Of a stretch of DNA of 64,000 nt, positions 1 through 8,900 are shown piece by piece; the stretch's first letter is position 1, and every line of letters begins with the position of its first letter. The stretch spans positions 1 to 64,000 of the forward strand of contig JAFIEI010000001.1 in assembly GCA_020832565.1 (NCBI GenBank), in the 5' to 3' direction. The translations under genes were made by a program, and so were the position numbers. The stretch comes from Salinarimonas sp. (lineage in GTDB: Bacteria > Pseudomonadota > Alphaproteobacteria > Rhizobiales > Beijerinckiaceae). The notes under the pieces are model-generated. The model was not told where the DNA came from and searched no databases. It was given only the letters and a program-made list of their open reading frames with translations.

Positions 1-216
1 ACCCGCCACGCCGGCAGCGCCACCTTCATCGAATTCCACCTGGTCGTGCCGCGCGTCATGACGGTAGAAGAATCCCACGACATCTGCGACCGCATAGAAC
101 GCGCCATCCGCCGCGAGATCGCCGGGGCGATGATCACGATCCACGTCGAGCCGGACCCGAAGACGCAGGACTCGCCGTGTATTCCGATTGCGCATGCGGA
201 GGGGGGTGGTGGGTGA
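1..216 (+). CDS. Cation diffusion facilitator family transporter, C-terminal end (partial)
   Basis: The frame is open from the first base and stops at 214-216, so only the last 71 residues are present. They read as the cytoplasmic C-terminal domain of a CDF (FieF-like) metal/proton antiporter: a beta strand with FIEFHLVVP, then MTVEESHDICDRIE and a final ITIHVEP strand, the order typical of the dimeric metal-sensing domain. A short His/Gly-containing tail follows. The membrane part lies outside the window, so the metal (Fe, Zn, Co or Cd) cannot be judged. The family assignment rests on these motifs only. Confidence 0.8.
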   Translation, partial: TRHAGSATFIEFHLVVPRVMTVEESHDICDRIERAIRREIAGAMITIHVEPDPKTQDSPCIPIAHAEGGGG

Positions 217-362
217 TGGGGTTTTTGGCCCGGTGGCCGCCGTCTGAAGTGCTTCCGTCGTTACCAAAAACCTGCCGTCCGTACAATTCTCACCAAACGG
301 CAGATCCGTTAGTGCCTGGAGAGCTCCTACGCGGCGGACCAGAGTGTAACTTCCCATTGTTC

Positions 363-391
363 TTGCACCGATTGTCGTTATCCTCAATAGT
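363..391 (+). promoter_or_regulatory. Candidate promoter of the nuclease/ATPase cassette
   Basis: TTGCAC at 363-368 and AATAGT at 386-391 are separated by 17 bases and lie 24 bases before the first start codon. A ribosome-binding site AAGGGGG follows at about 400-406. The match to sigma-70 hexamers is only fair, so this is a guess about where transcription begins. The rest of 217-414 shows nothing else I recognise. Confidence 0.3.
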
Positions 392-414
392 CGGGTCGTA
401 AGGGGGAATCGCCA

Positions 415-1536
415 ATGTCACTCGCGAAACGATTTGTTGAGCACCCGCAGCGAGAAGCCGGTGGTAGCCTTGCGCAAGAGCGCTTCGACTATCAAGCCCT
501 CTGGGGACTTGCACTCATTTTCTCAAATCACGAGAAAGGTGAGGACTATGCTATCGCCTTCGAGTTTCACGATGATGTCGTGCTGCTCGACAGCGCCGAG
601 GCGCCCGCGAGCGTTCGCTTCTATCAGGTCAAGACCAAGGATAAGGGACATTGGACGCTAGCCGATCTATTCCGGCGGCCCGCGCTAAAGAGGGGTCAGA
701 AGGAAGAGGACCGTCCGCACTCCTTCATGGGTAAGCTGTTCTCGAATTACGTGGCTTTTCCCGATGATACGGCAGCATTGAGCTTCGTGTCGAACGTGCC
801 GCTTGGTTTTGCAGGGGCGAACCAGAACATCGCCTTCAAAGATTGCAGTAGCGGCACGTTTGCAAAATTTCTGAATCGCCTTCAGACTGAGCATGTATCG
901 GCCACAAAAAATCAAGCCAGTTTAATGCAATTCATAAAGGCAGATTTAAGCCTGCACGATGCCTCAACCCATGCGAAGGGTAAGCTCAATAATTTCATCG
1001 TTAAGGCGCACGGCGAGATTCCATACAATCTTGATGGGCTGTTCCGGGCAGTAATCGAAGACTGCCGGACTCGATCGAAATATACCGGTGAGATCAAAAC
1101 CTTCGAAGATCTGATCCGGTACAAGGCAATTTGCCGTGCGGACGTGGACAAATGGCTCGCCGCAGTAGGCGCACAGGGGAGATTTCCAGAATGGAACGAG
1201 ATTGCTGCGGATCTCACCTACGACACCATGAAGAAGATGCGGTTGCGTGCTGAATGGATGAAATATCGCGCGAAGGTGCTCGATGTCGGCGATGAAGGAA
1301 TTCGGTCGGTACGCCGCGACATCAGATCAGCTCTTGCCCCCATCGGCGATAGCGCGCTGCTGCTAACCAACATCGCGGATACAGTTTTGGCGCAGGTTAA
1401 GTCAGCCGCGGCCCGGCATCTGTCACCCTGCACGGATGATCGCCTACTTGTTATGATTCTCTACGAGGTATTGCAGTATGGAGAGACAGGAGAACTTCAA
1501 AGCTCTGATCAGAAGCCTTCGGATCAAGCGACATGA
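415..1536 (+). CDS. DUF4297/Cap4-type nuclease, putative anti-phage effector
   Basis: The 373-residue protein starts with the DUF4297 (Cap4-like dsDNA endonuclease) pattern. A Gly-Ser-Leu-Ala-Gln start and FDYQALWGL helix (residues 17-32) lead into strands with E50, D53/D54 and a Q71-V-K73 motif, the acidic and QxK residues of a PD-(D/E)xK active site. Residues from about 200 onward form a helical region I do not recognise, perhaps a sensor or partner-binding part. The gene has a good ribosome-binding site (AAGGGGG) and overlaps the next gene by ATGA, implying co-translation. Known families pair such nucleases with CD-NTases (CBASS Cap4) or SMC-like ATPases (Lamassu/ABC-3C); here the partner is the latter. 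Base composition is visibly less GC-rich than the flanking genes, consistent with transfer. Function in defence is inference. Confidence 0.7.
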   Translation: MSLAKRFVEHPQREAGGSLAQERFDYQALWGLALIFSNHEKGEDYAIAFEFHDDVVLLDSAEAPASVRFYQVKTKDKGHWTLADLFRRPALKRGQKEEDRPHSFMGKLFSNYVAFPDDTAALSFVSNVPLGFAGANQNIAFKDCSSGTFAKFLNRLQTEHVSATKNQASLMQFIKADLSLHDASTHAKGKLNNFIVKAHGEIPYNLDGLFRAVIEDCRTRSKYTGEIKTFEDLIRYKAICRADVDKWLAAVGAQGRFPEWNEIAADLTYDTMKKMRLRAEWMKYRAKVLDVGDEGIRSVRRDIRSALAPIGDSALLLTNIADTVLAQVKSAAARHLSPCTDDRLLVMILYEVLQYGETGELQSSDQKPSDQAT

Positions 1537-3221
1537 AAAACTTACGATTTCAAAGCCTGCTTTTACTTTCAAAAAGGGAGAAGGCGGCCAGAAAGATATC
1601 GTTCGATCCGAAGGCAACGCTGATTCTAGGCGAGAATGACACCGGGAAGTCTTCGCTGATTAAAGCAATTTACGCTACCTTTGGAGCCGATCCCGCTGTG
1701 GTCCATCCCGACTGGAAGTCGCTAGACGTAGCCTCAGTGGTGGAATTCGACGTCGACGATGTGCCGTATCGGCTCCTGCGGTCGTCGAATATCTTCGCGT
1801 TGTTCGCCGAAGATGGGACGAAGCTCTGGAGCGTGTCCGGTGTCACCTCCAACCTGGCGCCGCGACTGGCCGAAATCCTTGGCATCGAGCTACGCATGCA
1901 GTCACGCGATGGTGAATTCGTCGTCCCGCCGCCTGCATATTTCTTCTCGCCCTTCTATGTCGACCAAGATGCCGGCTGGCAACGAAACTGGAACTCGTTC
2001 GCCGGGATGCAGCAGTTTGAAAAGCACCGCCAGAGCTTGGCGCTCTTTCATGCGGGGATTCGGCCCAACGAATACTATGCGGCGCAAGCAGCGAAGATCG
2101 AAGCCGACCGAGCAAAAGCCGAGCTGTCGAAGGAACGTGATGCGCTCGAACGTGCGGCGAAGCGGCTTCAGGTCGGGCGAAAGATGTTGGTTTTCGACCT
2201 TAAGCCGGAAGAATTCGGTGATCGGATTGATGAGCTGATCCGGCGCGCGTCTGCGCTCCGAGAAAAGCAAGACGAGGTCAAGGTCAAGCTGGCAGCGCTC
2301 CACTCTACGCGCGCCATGTTGGTAGAGCAAATCAACATCGCGAGCGCATCTCTTGCTGAACTTGACGCGGACTTTGCGTTCCTGAGGAAATCTCCGGAGG
2401 CTGAAATCGCCTGTCCGACATGCGGGACGCTTCACCAGAATGACTTCACGAACAAGTTCTCGCTGATCGGAGACGTCGATGCCTGCCGGAGCTTTCTCCT
2501 CGAGTCGCGGCAGGGGCTTGACGCAGTCGAACAGAAAATCAATCTCGAAAAGCAGCGTTTTAGCTCGTTCGACCAAGATATCGACGCCATTGAGGGAGTT
2601 CTCAGTGAAACTAGGGGTGACCTGAGCCTACGTGATATTCTGGAGAGCGAAAGCGAGCGCCTAGTTGATGAGGCCTTCGTGTACGAACGCCGCGAGATCG
2701 ACTTAGCGGTAGGCGAACTCGAAGGAGAGGCTGAGGCGGCTAGCGCGGTGATGAAAAGCTACTCCGATCGCAAGCGCGAGAAGAACATCAAAGACTTTTT
2801 TTCCGAAAAGCTTCATCGCTTTGCGCTTCACCTTGAGGTTCCCACCCTTCCTGACAGCTTCTTTAAGTCACTTTATGCGAACCCACCCGAAACAGGCAGT
2901 GACCAGCCCCGAGCATTGCTCGCTTACTATTATGCTTTTGCGCACACTGTGCGGGAATATTCATCTGCACTGACAGCTCCCTTGGTTATCGACAGTCCGG
3001 TCCAGCAGGATCAGGACCCTGCCAACGCCGAGCGCATCATGCAGTTCGCAGTTGATAATGTGCCGAAGGGAATGCAACTCATCTTGGGCTCAGTCAGGCT
3101 ACACAATGCCAATTATGCTGGCAGGCAGATCGAGCTGGTCGATAAATGGCGGCTGCTACAGGCTGAAGAGTTCGACGCCGTACATCAGGAAATCGAACCG
3201 CTTCTCAACAAGCTGCTTTAG
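1533..3221 (+). CDS. SMC/Rad50-like ATPase with zinc hook, partner of DUF4297 nuclease
   Basis: The protein has 562 residues. An N-terminal Walker A GENDTGKS (33-40) is followed by a coiled-coil-rich middle (about 180-290), a C294-P-T-C297 zinc-hook motif, a second helical arm, and a C-terminal ATPase lobe. That lobe has a signature-like segment QPRALLAYYYAF and a Walker B strand ending in VIDSP. This order is that of SbcC/Rad50/RecN-type ATPases with a short arm. It overlaps the nuclease gene by four bases. In Lamassu/ABC-3C systems such an ATPase senses DNA structures and controls the nuclease; I infer a similar job. No third small gene of that system is visible on either side. Other possible assignments are a distinct two-gene nuclease/ATPase system, or an OLD/Septu relative. 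Confidence 0.7.
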   Translation: MKNLRFQSLLLLSKREKAARKISFDPKATLILGENDTGKSSLIKAIYATFGADPAVVHPDWKSLDVASVVEFDVDDVPYRLLRSSNIFALFAEDGTKLWSVSGVTSNLAPRLAEILGIELRMQSRDGEFVVPPPAYFFSPFYVDQDAGWQRNWNSFAGMQQFEKHRQSLALFHAGIRPNEYYAAQAAKIEADRAKAELSKERDALERAAKRLQVGRKMLVFDLKPEEFGDRIDELIRRASALREKQDEVKVKLAALHSTRAMLVEQINIASASLAELDADFAFLRKSPEAEIACPTCGTLHQNDFTNKFSLIGDVDACRSFLLESRQGLDAVEQKINLEKQRFSSFDQDIDAIEGVLSETRGDLSLRDILESESERLVDEAFVYERREIDLAVGELEGEAEAASAVMKSYSDRKREKNIKDFFSEKLHRFALHLEVPTLPDSFFKSLYANPPETGSDQPRALLAYYYAFAHTVREYSSALTAPLVIDSPVQQDQDPANAERIMQFAVDNVPKGMQLILGSVRLHNANYAGRQIELVDKWRLLQAEEFDAVHQEIEPLLNKLL

Positions 3222-3233
3222 GGCACGTCAACA

Positions 3234-3267
3234 GACCACGCACCGGACGGCATCCCGGCGCGTGGTC
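3234..3267 (+). terminator. Inverted repeat after the cassette, terminator-like
   Basis: GACCACGC at 3234-3241 is repeated inverted as GCGTGGTC at 3260-3267 with an 18-base loop, 12 bases after the ATPase stop codon. There is no T-tract, so intrinsic termination is uncertain. It may instead mark the edge of the inserted segment. The rest of 3268-3403 shows nothing recognisable. Confidence 0.4.
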
Positions 3268-3403
3268 ATGAGCGTCACCATTGGGACAGATGCGTGGGGT
3301 GCCAGGCCACAAAAAAAGCGATGCGACGATTCGTGCGACCACATCAAAACTTGTATGCGGCATGGCGCCGAAGCATTTTTCAACACACCAATCCCACACC
3401 CCC

Positions 3404-3997
3404 TCACCGCACAACCACCCGCGCCCCCACCTGCACCCGGTTATACAAATCGATCACATCGATATTCCGCATGCGGATGCAGCCGGACGATGCCGCGCGG
3501 CCGATGCTTTCGGGTTCGTTGGTGCCGTGGATGCGGTAGAGGGTGTCGCGGTTGCCTTCGTAGAGGTAGAGCGCGCGGGCGCCCATGGGGTTCATGGGGC
3601 CGCCTTCCATGGCGCGGACATGGGGCCAGCGCTCGCGCATGGATTGGGTGGGCGTCCAGCTCGGCCATTCCGCCCGGCGGGCGATGCGGGCGGTTCCGGT
3701 CCAGCCATAGGCCTCGTCACCGACGGCGACGCCGTAGCGCATGGCTTTTCCGTCTTCGAGGACGAGGAAGAGCAGGCGCTGGCGGGTATCGACGACGATG
3801 GTGCCGGGCTCTTCGGTGCCGCGATAATCGACCTTGTAGCGCTGGAAGCGCGGTTCGAGCGGCGTATCCGGGACGAGGGCCATGAATTGCGCATCGCGCG
3901 CGGAGACTTCCGGATCCGGAACGGTCTGGAAACAGCCGGCCAGACCGAGCGCGACGGTGATCACGGCGAGGAAACGAAAGATCTGCATACGCGACAT
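3404..3997 (-). CDS. L,D-transpeptidase (YkuD) lipoprotein
   Basis: A YkuD-fold L,D-transpeptidase that would form 3-3 peptidoglycan cross-links or attach proteins to the wall. The catalytic motif is present near the C terminus as IHGTN followed by SSGCIRMRN, giving the His and the nucleophilic Cys. The N terminus is a lipoprotein signal ending in the lipobox LAGC, so the mature enzyme should be membrane anchored in the periplasm. I chose the ATG at 3997 (M-S-R-M-Q) because the signal peptide then has normal length; the ATG at 3988 or an upstream start at 4048 is possible. The size, about 197 residues, fits the short alphaproteobacterial ErfK/YbiS-like proteins. Confidence 0.85.
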   Translation of the reverse strand: MSRMQIFRFLAVITVALGLAGCFQTVPDPEVSARDAQFMALVPDTPLEPRFQRYKVDYRGTEEPGTIVVDTRQRLLFLVLEDGKAMRYGVAVGDEAYGWTGTARIARRAEWPSWTPTQSMRERWPHVRAMEGGPMNPMGARALYLYEGNRDTLYRIHGTNEPESIGRAASSGCIRMRNIDVIDLYNRVQVGARVVVR

Positions 3998-4348
3998 GCC
4001 CCAGAAAGACTGAACTCCCGGCAGTCTGCGGGAATCATCGTTAACCAAGCATGACTGTTACTTCTGTCAGGGGCGCCCGCGTATCGGTTTCGACACCGCG
4101 CATGCATCTTCCCGACACAATGTGGCAAAGACGCCACAATTCCGGGCCGACCCTGCACACAAACCCCTTCATTCAAAGGGGGCAGCGCTTTTCGCCCATG
4201 GGCGCCCAATGCGCGCTCGCCCCGCGCCGGGCGCGAAGCGGGGGTTTGAGGATCAGCCAAAAACGGTTATGCAGCCTGCATGATCGCCCGGGCGCAAGGA
4301 TGTGCCGGGCAGAGCCTGCGGCGATGACCGCGCAGACAGGATATAGCG
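3998..4348. other. Divergent intergenic region between L,D-transpeptidase and psd
   Basis: About 350 bases between divergent genes, so it should hold both promoters. Two small perfect hairpins are visible: TGTGGC/GCCACA (4121-4126 and 4133-4138, 6-base loop) and CCCCTT/AAGGGG (4164-4169 and 4176-4181). They could be operator half-sites or leader structures for psd. I see no gene here. Confidence 0.4.
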
Positions 4349-5047
4349 ATGTCGATTATCGATTCCGCCCGCAAGGTCTTCGTGCCCATCCACAAGGAGG
4401 GCTACCTCTATATCGGGATCGCCGCGGTCGCGACGCTGGTCCTGGCGATGATCTGGTCGCCGCTCGGCTGGATCGGCGCGATCATCACGGCCTGGATCTG
4501 CTATTTCTTCCGCGATCCGCCGCGTGTCACCCCCGTGCGGGACGGTCTCGTCATATCCCCGGCGGACGGTACCGTCAGCATGATCGTGATCGCCGAGCCG
4601 CCCCCCGAACTCGACCTGCCGCCGCAGCAGATGCTGCGGATATCGGTCTTCATGAACGTCTTCGATTGCCACGTGAACCGCTCGCCGGTGACGGGCCGGA
4701 TCGTCCGGCAGGTCTATACGCCGGGCCTCTTCCTCAATGCCGAACTCGACAAGGCGAGCGAGGATAACGAGCGCAACGGCCTCGTCATCGAGACGCCCGG
4801 CGCCACGATCGGCGTGGTGCAGATCGCCGGGCTCGTCGCACGGCGCATCGTGAGCTTCGTCAAGGACGGCGAGACCCTGGGGGCGGGCGATCGCTTCGGC
4901 CTGATCCGCTTCGGTTCGCGCCTCGACATCTACCTGCCGGCCGAGACGGTGGCGCTGGTCGGTGTCGGCCAGACGGCGATTGCCGGCGAGACGGTGCTGG
5001 CCGACCTGCGATCCGAAGAGCCGCAGCGTCTGTTCCGCGGCAGCTGA
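4349..5047 (+). CDS. psd: Phosphatidylserine decarboxylase
   Basis: Psd converts phosphatidylserine to phosphatidylethanolamine at the inner membrane. The 232-residue protein is the short bacterial form: an N-terminal hydrophobic anchor (about 20-55), the strand with SPADGTV, the [11 protein letters not shown] segment carrying H108, and the C-terminal self-processing site RFGS (G189-S190). There the chain is cut and Ser becomes the pyruvoyl cofactor. An AGGA ribosome-binding site sits 7 bases before the ATG. The gene is followed after 68 bases by pssA, whose product makes its substrate, a conserved alphaproteobacterial pair. Confidence 0.95.
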   Translation: MSIIDSARKVFVPIHKEGYLYIGIAAVATLVLAMIWSPLGWIGAIITAWICYFFRDPPRVTPVRDGLVISPADGTVSMIVIAEPPPELDLPPQQMLRISVFMNVFDCHVNRSPVTGRIVRQVYTPGLFLNAELDKASEDNERNGLVIETPGATIGVVQIAGLVARRIVSFVKDGETLGAGDRFGLIRFGSRLDIYLPAETVALVGVGQTAIAGETVLADLRSEEPQRLFRGS

Positions 5048-5115
5048 CGGGCTTACCTTCCGGCGTGCAGCCCAGTGCGCCGTTCCCTCGTGCCGGTCGA
5101 TCCGGGAGATGCGTC

Positions 5116-5988
5116 ATGAAACCTCTGTTTCCGCCCTTCGCGCCCGATCCGAACGAGCCCCGCCGCCGGCGCTTCCGGCCCGTTCCCCTGCGCGTGATCG
5201 CGCCCAATCTGATCACGCTGTTCGCGCTCTGCCTCGGCCTGACCGCGATCCGCATGGCCTATGAGGACCGCCTCGAACTGGCCGTCTACGCTATCCTCGT
5301 CGCCGCCTTCCTCGACGGGATCGACGGACGCGTGGCGCGCCTGCTCAAGGGCACGTCCCGCTTCGGGGCCGAACTCGACTCCCTCGCCGATTTCGTCAAT
5401 TTCGGCGTTGCGCCCGCGCTGATCATCTACAGCTTCACCCTCGAAGGGTTGGGCGGGCTCGGCTGGGTGATCGCGCTGGTCTTCGCCATCGCCTCCTGCC
5501 TGCGCCTTGCGCGGTTCAATGTGATGCTGGAGGATCCGGCGCGGCCGGAGTGGAAGAAGGATTTCTTCGTGGGCATGCCGGCGCCGGCCGGTGCCGCAGC
5601 GGTGTTCCTGCCGGTCTATCTGCACTTCCTCGGCCTGCCGATGGACGGGTATATGGCGTTTCCGGTCGGGCTCTACATGCTCGCCATCGCATTCCTGATG
5701 GTGTCGAGCCTGCCGACCTATGCGGGCAAGTCGATCGGCAGGCGGATCCCGCGCTCCTGGGTTCTGCCGATCTTCGTGGCCAGCGTCGCCTTCGTGGCGC
5801 TGCTTCTGACCTTCACCTTCCAGATGCTGGCCCTGTGCACCTTCGCTTATCTCGCAGCGATCCCGCTGACATTCGCGCGTTATCGCCGGCTGGAGCGCGA
5901 GCATCTCGCCGAGGCGCGCGAAGTACGCGAGAATGCCGGATCCGAAGACGAAACCACGACGGATCAGTCGACAACGCCGCCATCGTGA
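5116..5988 (+). CDS. pssA: CDP-diacylglycerol-serine O-phosphatidyltransferase
   Basis: PssA condenses CDP-diacylglycerol with serine to give phosphatidylserine, the substrate of the Psd encoded just upstream. The CDP-alcohol phosphotransferase motif is complete: D70-G71-x-x-A74-R75, G84, D88, D92. About eight hydrophobic segments make it an integral inner-membrane enzyme. The start at 5116 is preceded by GGGAG at 5104-5108; an in-frame ATG at 5065 would add an unlikely Arg/Pro-rich tail. The C-terminal 25 residues are charged and probably cytoplasmic. The stop lies only 4 bases from the stop of the convergent AsmA-like gene. Confidence 0.95.
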   Translation: MKPLFPPFAPDPNEPRRRRFRPVPLRVIAPNLITLFALCLGLTAIRMAYEDRLELAVYAILVAAFLDGIDGRVARLLKGTSRFGAELDSLADFVNFGVAPALIIYSFTLEGLGGLGWVIALVFAIASCLRLARFNVMLEDPARPEWKKDFFVGMPAPAGAAAVFLPVYLHFLGLPMDGYMAFPVGLYMLAIAFLMVSSLPTYAGKSIGRRIPRSWVLPIFVASVAFVALLLTFTFQMLALCTFAYLAAIPLTFARYRRLEREHLAEAREVRENAGSEDETTTDQSTTPPS

Positions 5989-5992
5989 TCCG

Positions 5993-8900
5993 TCACTGCA
6001 CCTGCCCGGGCGATCCGTAGGCGCCCGGGCCGCCGGCCTCGAACAGGCGCCGCAGGAAGCCGGGCGCGATCGCCGAGAGCGGATTGACCGTCAGGGTCGG
6101 CTCGCTCATCGGCCCGGAGACGCGGAAATTCACCCCGAGCAGACCTTCGCGCCGGCCTCCGCCGAGAAGCGGGCCGAATAGCGGGACCTGTGCGAAGGCA
6201 TTGTTGACGGCATAAGCGGGGACGAAGGTGCCGCTGAGATCCATCACGCGATCCGCCATGTCGACGAAGCCGTCGAGACGAAACCCGATCTGCGCACCCC
6301 ACATGGCCGCTTCCTCGAAGGTGATGCGGCTGCCGCTTCGCATGAAGTCGATCCGCGCCTGCGCGAAGGCGGTCTCGGCCACGTTCAGTGCATCCTGCCC
6401 GCGCGCCGCCTGTGATGCGATGTTGCGCAAGGCCGGCTCGTCGCGCAGGACGAAGTCCCGGATGACGAGACGGCCCGGGCGCTCGGCTCCCCCGGCTGCA
6501 ATCTGGAAATCGAGCGCGCCGCCGCCCATGCGTGTGTAGAGATCGATGAAGCGCAGCGTCGCGCCGGCATCCTCACTGCTGATCGCGAGCATCGAACGCC
6601 CTTGCGGCGTCAGGCCCATCCGCCCGGAGACGGCAGCGCCGGGAAAGCGTCCGTCGAGATCGAAACGGCGCACCTCGTCTCCTGAAATCAGCAGGCCCAT
6701 CCGCGCATTCGTCAGCGCTTCGCCGTTATGGCCACTGAAGATATCCGCGCGCAGATCGAGATTGATCTCGCGCCATGTCTCGGTGAGGTTGCCACCGGCG
6801 GTCGGCGCGCCTTCCCCCGTCACGCTGCCGAGGAAGGCGCGGGCATCGAGGCTCTCGGCACGCAGGTCGACGCGCAGGCCCGCCTCTGAGGCGCGGGCCT
6901 CGAGCCGGGCATCATCGCCGCTTGTGATGCGAAACGGGGAAAGATCGGCGCTGACGAAACCGCCTTGCGCGTCGAGCCGGACGGTGCCGCCGATCCGGGT
7001 GGGGCCGGCTTCGAGGTCGAGATCCCGGATCAGCCAGCCGTCATCCTCGGACAGGCTGAACGCAAGGCGCCCGCTGCGGCCCGCCGGTTTGACCAGCCCG
7101 GGTAGCGGCTCGGCGAAGGCGAGATCCGTCAGGTCCGCCTCCACGCGATAGGGCTGTGGCGAGCCCGGAATCAGTTCGGTCGCGACGTTGAGCGGCAGGG
7201 CCCCGGTGATCGCGGCGCCCAGATCGATCCCCCGGCGCGCGCGTGCTGCGGCATCGAGGGTGGTTTCGAGCTGCAGGGCAAGGGGCGCGTCGCGGGGGCG
7301 CGAGACGGTCAGGGCGACGGCGTCCTCGCCCAGGCGGGCTTCGCCGACGAGATCGAGCGCGCCGTTACGGTAGCTGAGCGTGAAGCTGCCTTCGTCCAGA
7401 TCCTCATCCGCAAATGCATCGCTGAGGGTTATGTCGGAGAGCCTCCCGGTCACGGCGACCTGGGTCTCGTGCGGACCCGGCGCGACGGAGAAATGGGGCG
7501 CCAGCGCCACATCGAGCACGGCGTTCCCGGACAGGGTGTCCGGCTCGATGAAAGTCGGCGTATCCCGGGCGATCAACGGTGCGCGCATCAGCGATGCCAA
7601 TGCGTCGGCGCCGCCTCCCAGCCTGAAAGTGATGGCCGCCGTCGTTTCCAATGCCCAGAAATCGTCGAAGGCGAATTCCGCACGGGTCATCGCGAGTTCG
7701 CGCCCGTCGGCCAGGGCAACTGTGGCATGGCCATCCGAAAGTGTCGCGCTGCGCCCCGTGACGAGACCGGATATCCGCACATTCTCGAGAGGTGGCAGCC
7801 CGGGATCAGGCAGGAACGTGGCGTCTGTGATGGTGAAGGAGAGATCGATCGCTTCCGGCGGCAGCCCGTCGCGCGGGAGCGTCGCGATCAGGTCTCGCGT
7901 TCGCAAAGGCAACGGGCCGACGAGCAGGGCCTCCTCGGGCTTGCGCATGTTGACGAAATCTTCGCCGGTCAGGGTCGTGGTCAGTGACAGGCTCTCCAGT
8001 CGTCCGGCTCTCAATGTCTCGACGAGATATTCGCGCGGCTTGAAGGCGACGAAGCGGGGCCAGATTCGCAGCGCGTCGCGTACGTCCACATCGCGCGCTT
8101 CGAGCGCACCCCGCACGCCGCCGGCATCTGCGGGCGAGGCAGCAGAGAGCGTCATGACGACGTCGAGCCCGTCACCGGAGAGAGCCAGTTCCTCGATCAG
8201 CACCCCGGACGGGCCCATCCGGGCGTGCAAATCGATCATCGGCAAGACGACATCTCGCTCGCCGGGACCGAGCGCCGAGAGGACGACATCGCGCCCGGCA
8301 AGGTAGACCTGCCAGTCATTGCTATCCGGGTCGGGCCTCGCATTGCCGCGCAGGAGGACAAGCGTATCGTCGCGTGTGTACCGGATTTCGGGAATGGTTA
8401 TCGCGTTGTCCGTGCGATCGTAATTCATGGCTGCCGTGATCGGGCCGAAGCTCAGGATCGGCGCGTCCGGGTCGTCGAAAAAGAAGCGCCCGGGCGTAGT
8501 CTCGAGGCGCGCTGAAAACGATTCGATCTCGTTCCGCTCGTCGACCTGCAAATCGGTATCGATGCTCAGCGCGAGGTTCTGCTCCGCATAGCGGCGGGAC
8601 AGTCCTGCAAACATCAGCAGATCATTGACAGGAATATCAGCAATTCGCAGAGCCGCTTCACTGCCTCCGCCATCGCGTGGGCGAGCAGCGCCTTCGATAT
8701 GCCATGCCCCTGTTCCGCCCAGGAGGCTCGCTTCGATGCGACGGCCGTCGCCGACCCGCAGAAATCTGGCGTCGATATTTCGAAAACCGGCATTCTCGTT
8801 GCCATTGGCATCGACAAGCGTCAGCCGCGCATCGACGAGGCCTGCCTCTGCAACGGAGCCGATGGGGCTCGTTGGGTCGGTCAGCGCGGCAAGAAAGGCC

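Noticed and set aside
217-414. Prophage or integrative-element border next to the defence cassette
   Set aside because: I found no integrase, no tRNA gene and no obvious direct repeat on the two sides of the cassette, so an element boundary cannot be claimed.
415-3221. CBASS or Wadjet identity for the nuclease/ATPase pair
   Set aside because: No CD-NTase gene accompanies the Cap4-like nuclease, so CBASS is excluded; Wadjet needs JetA, JetB and JetD, which are absent.
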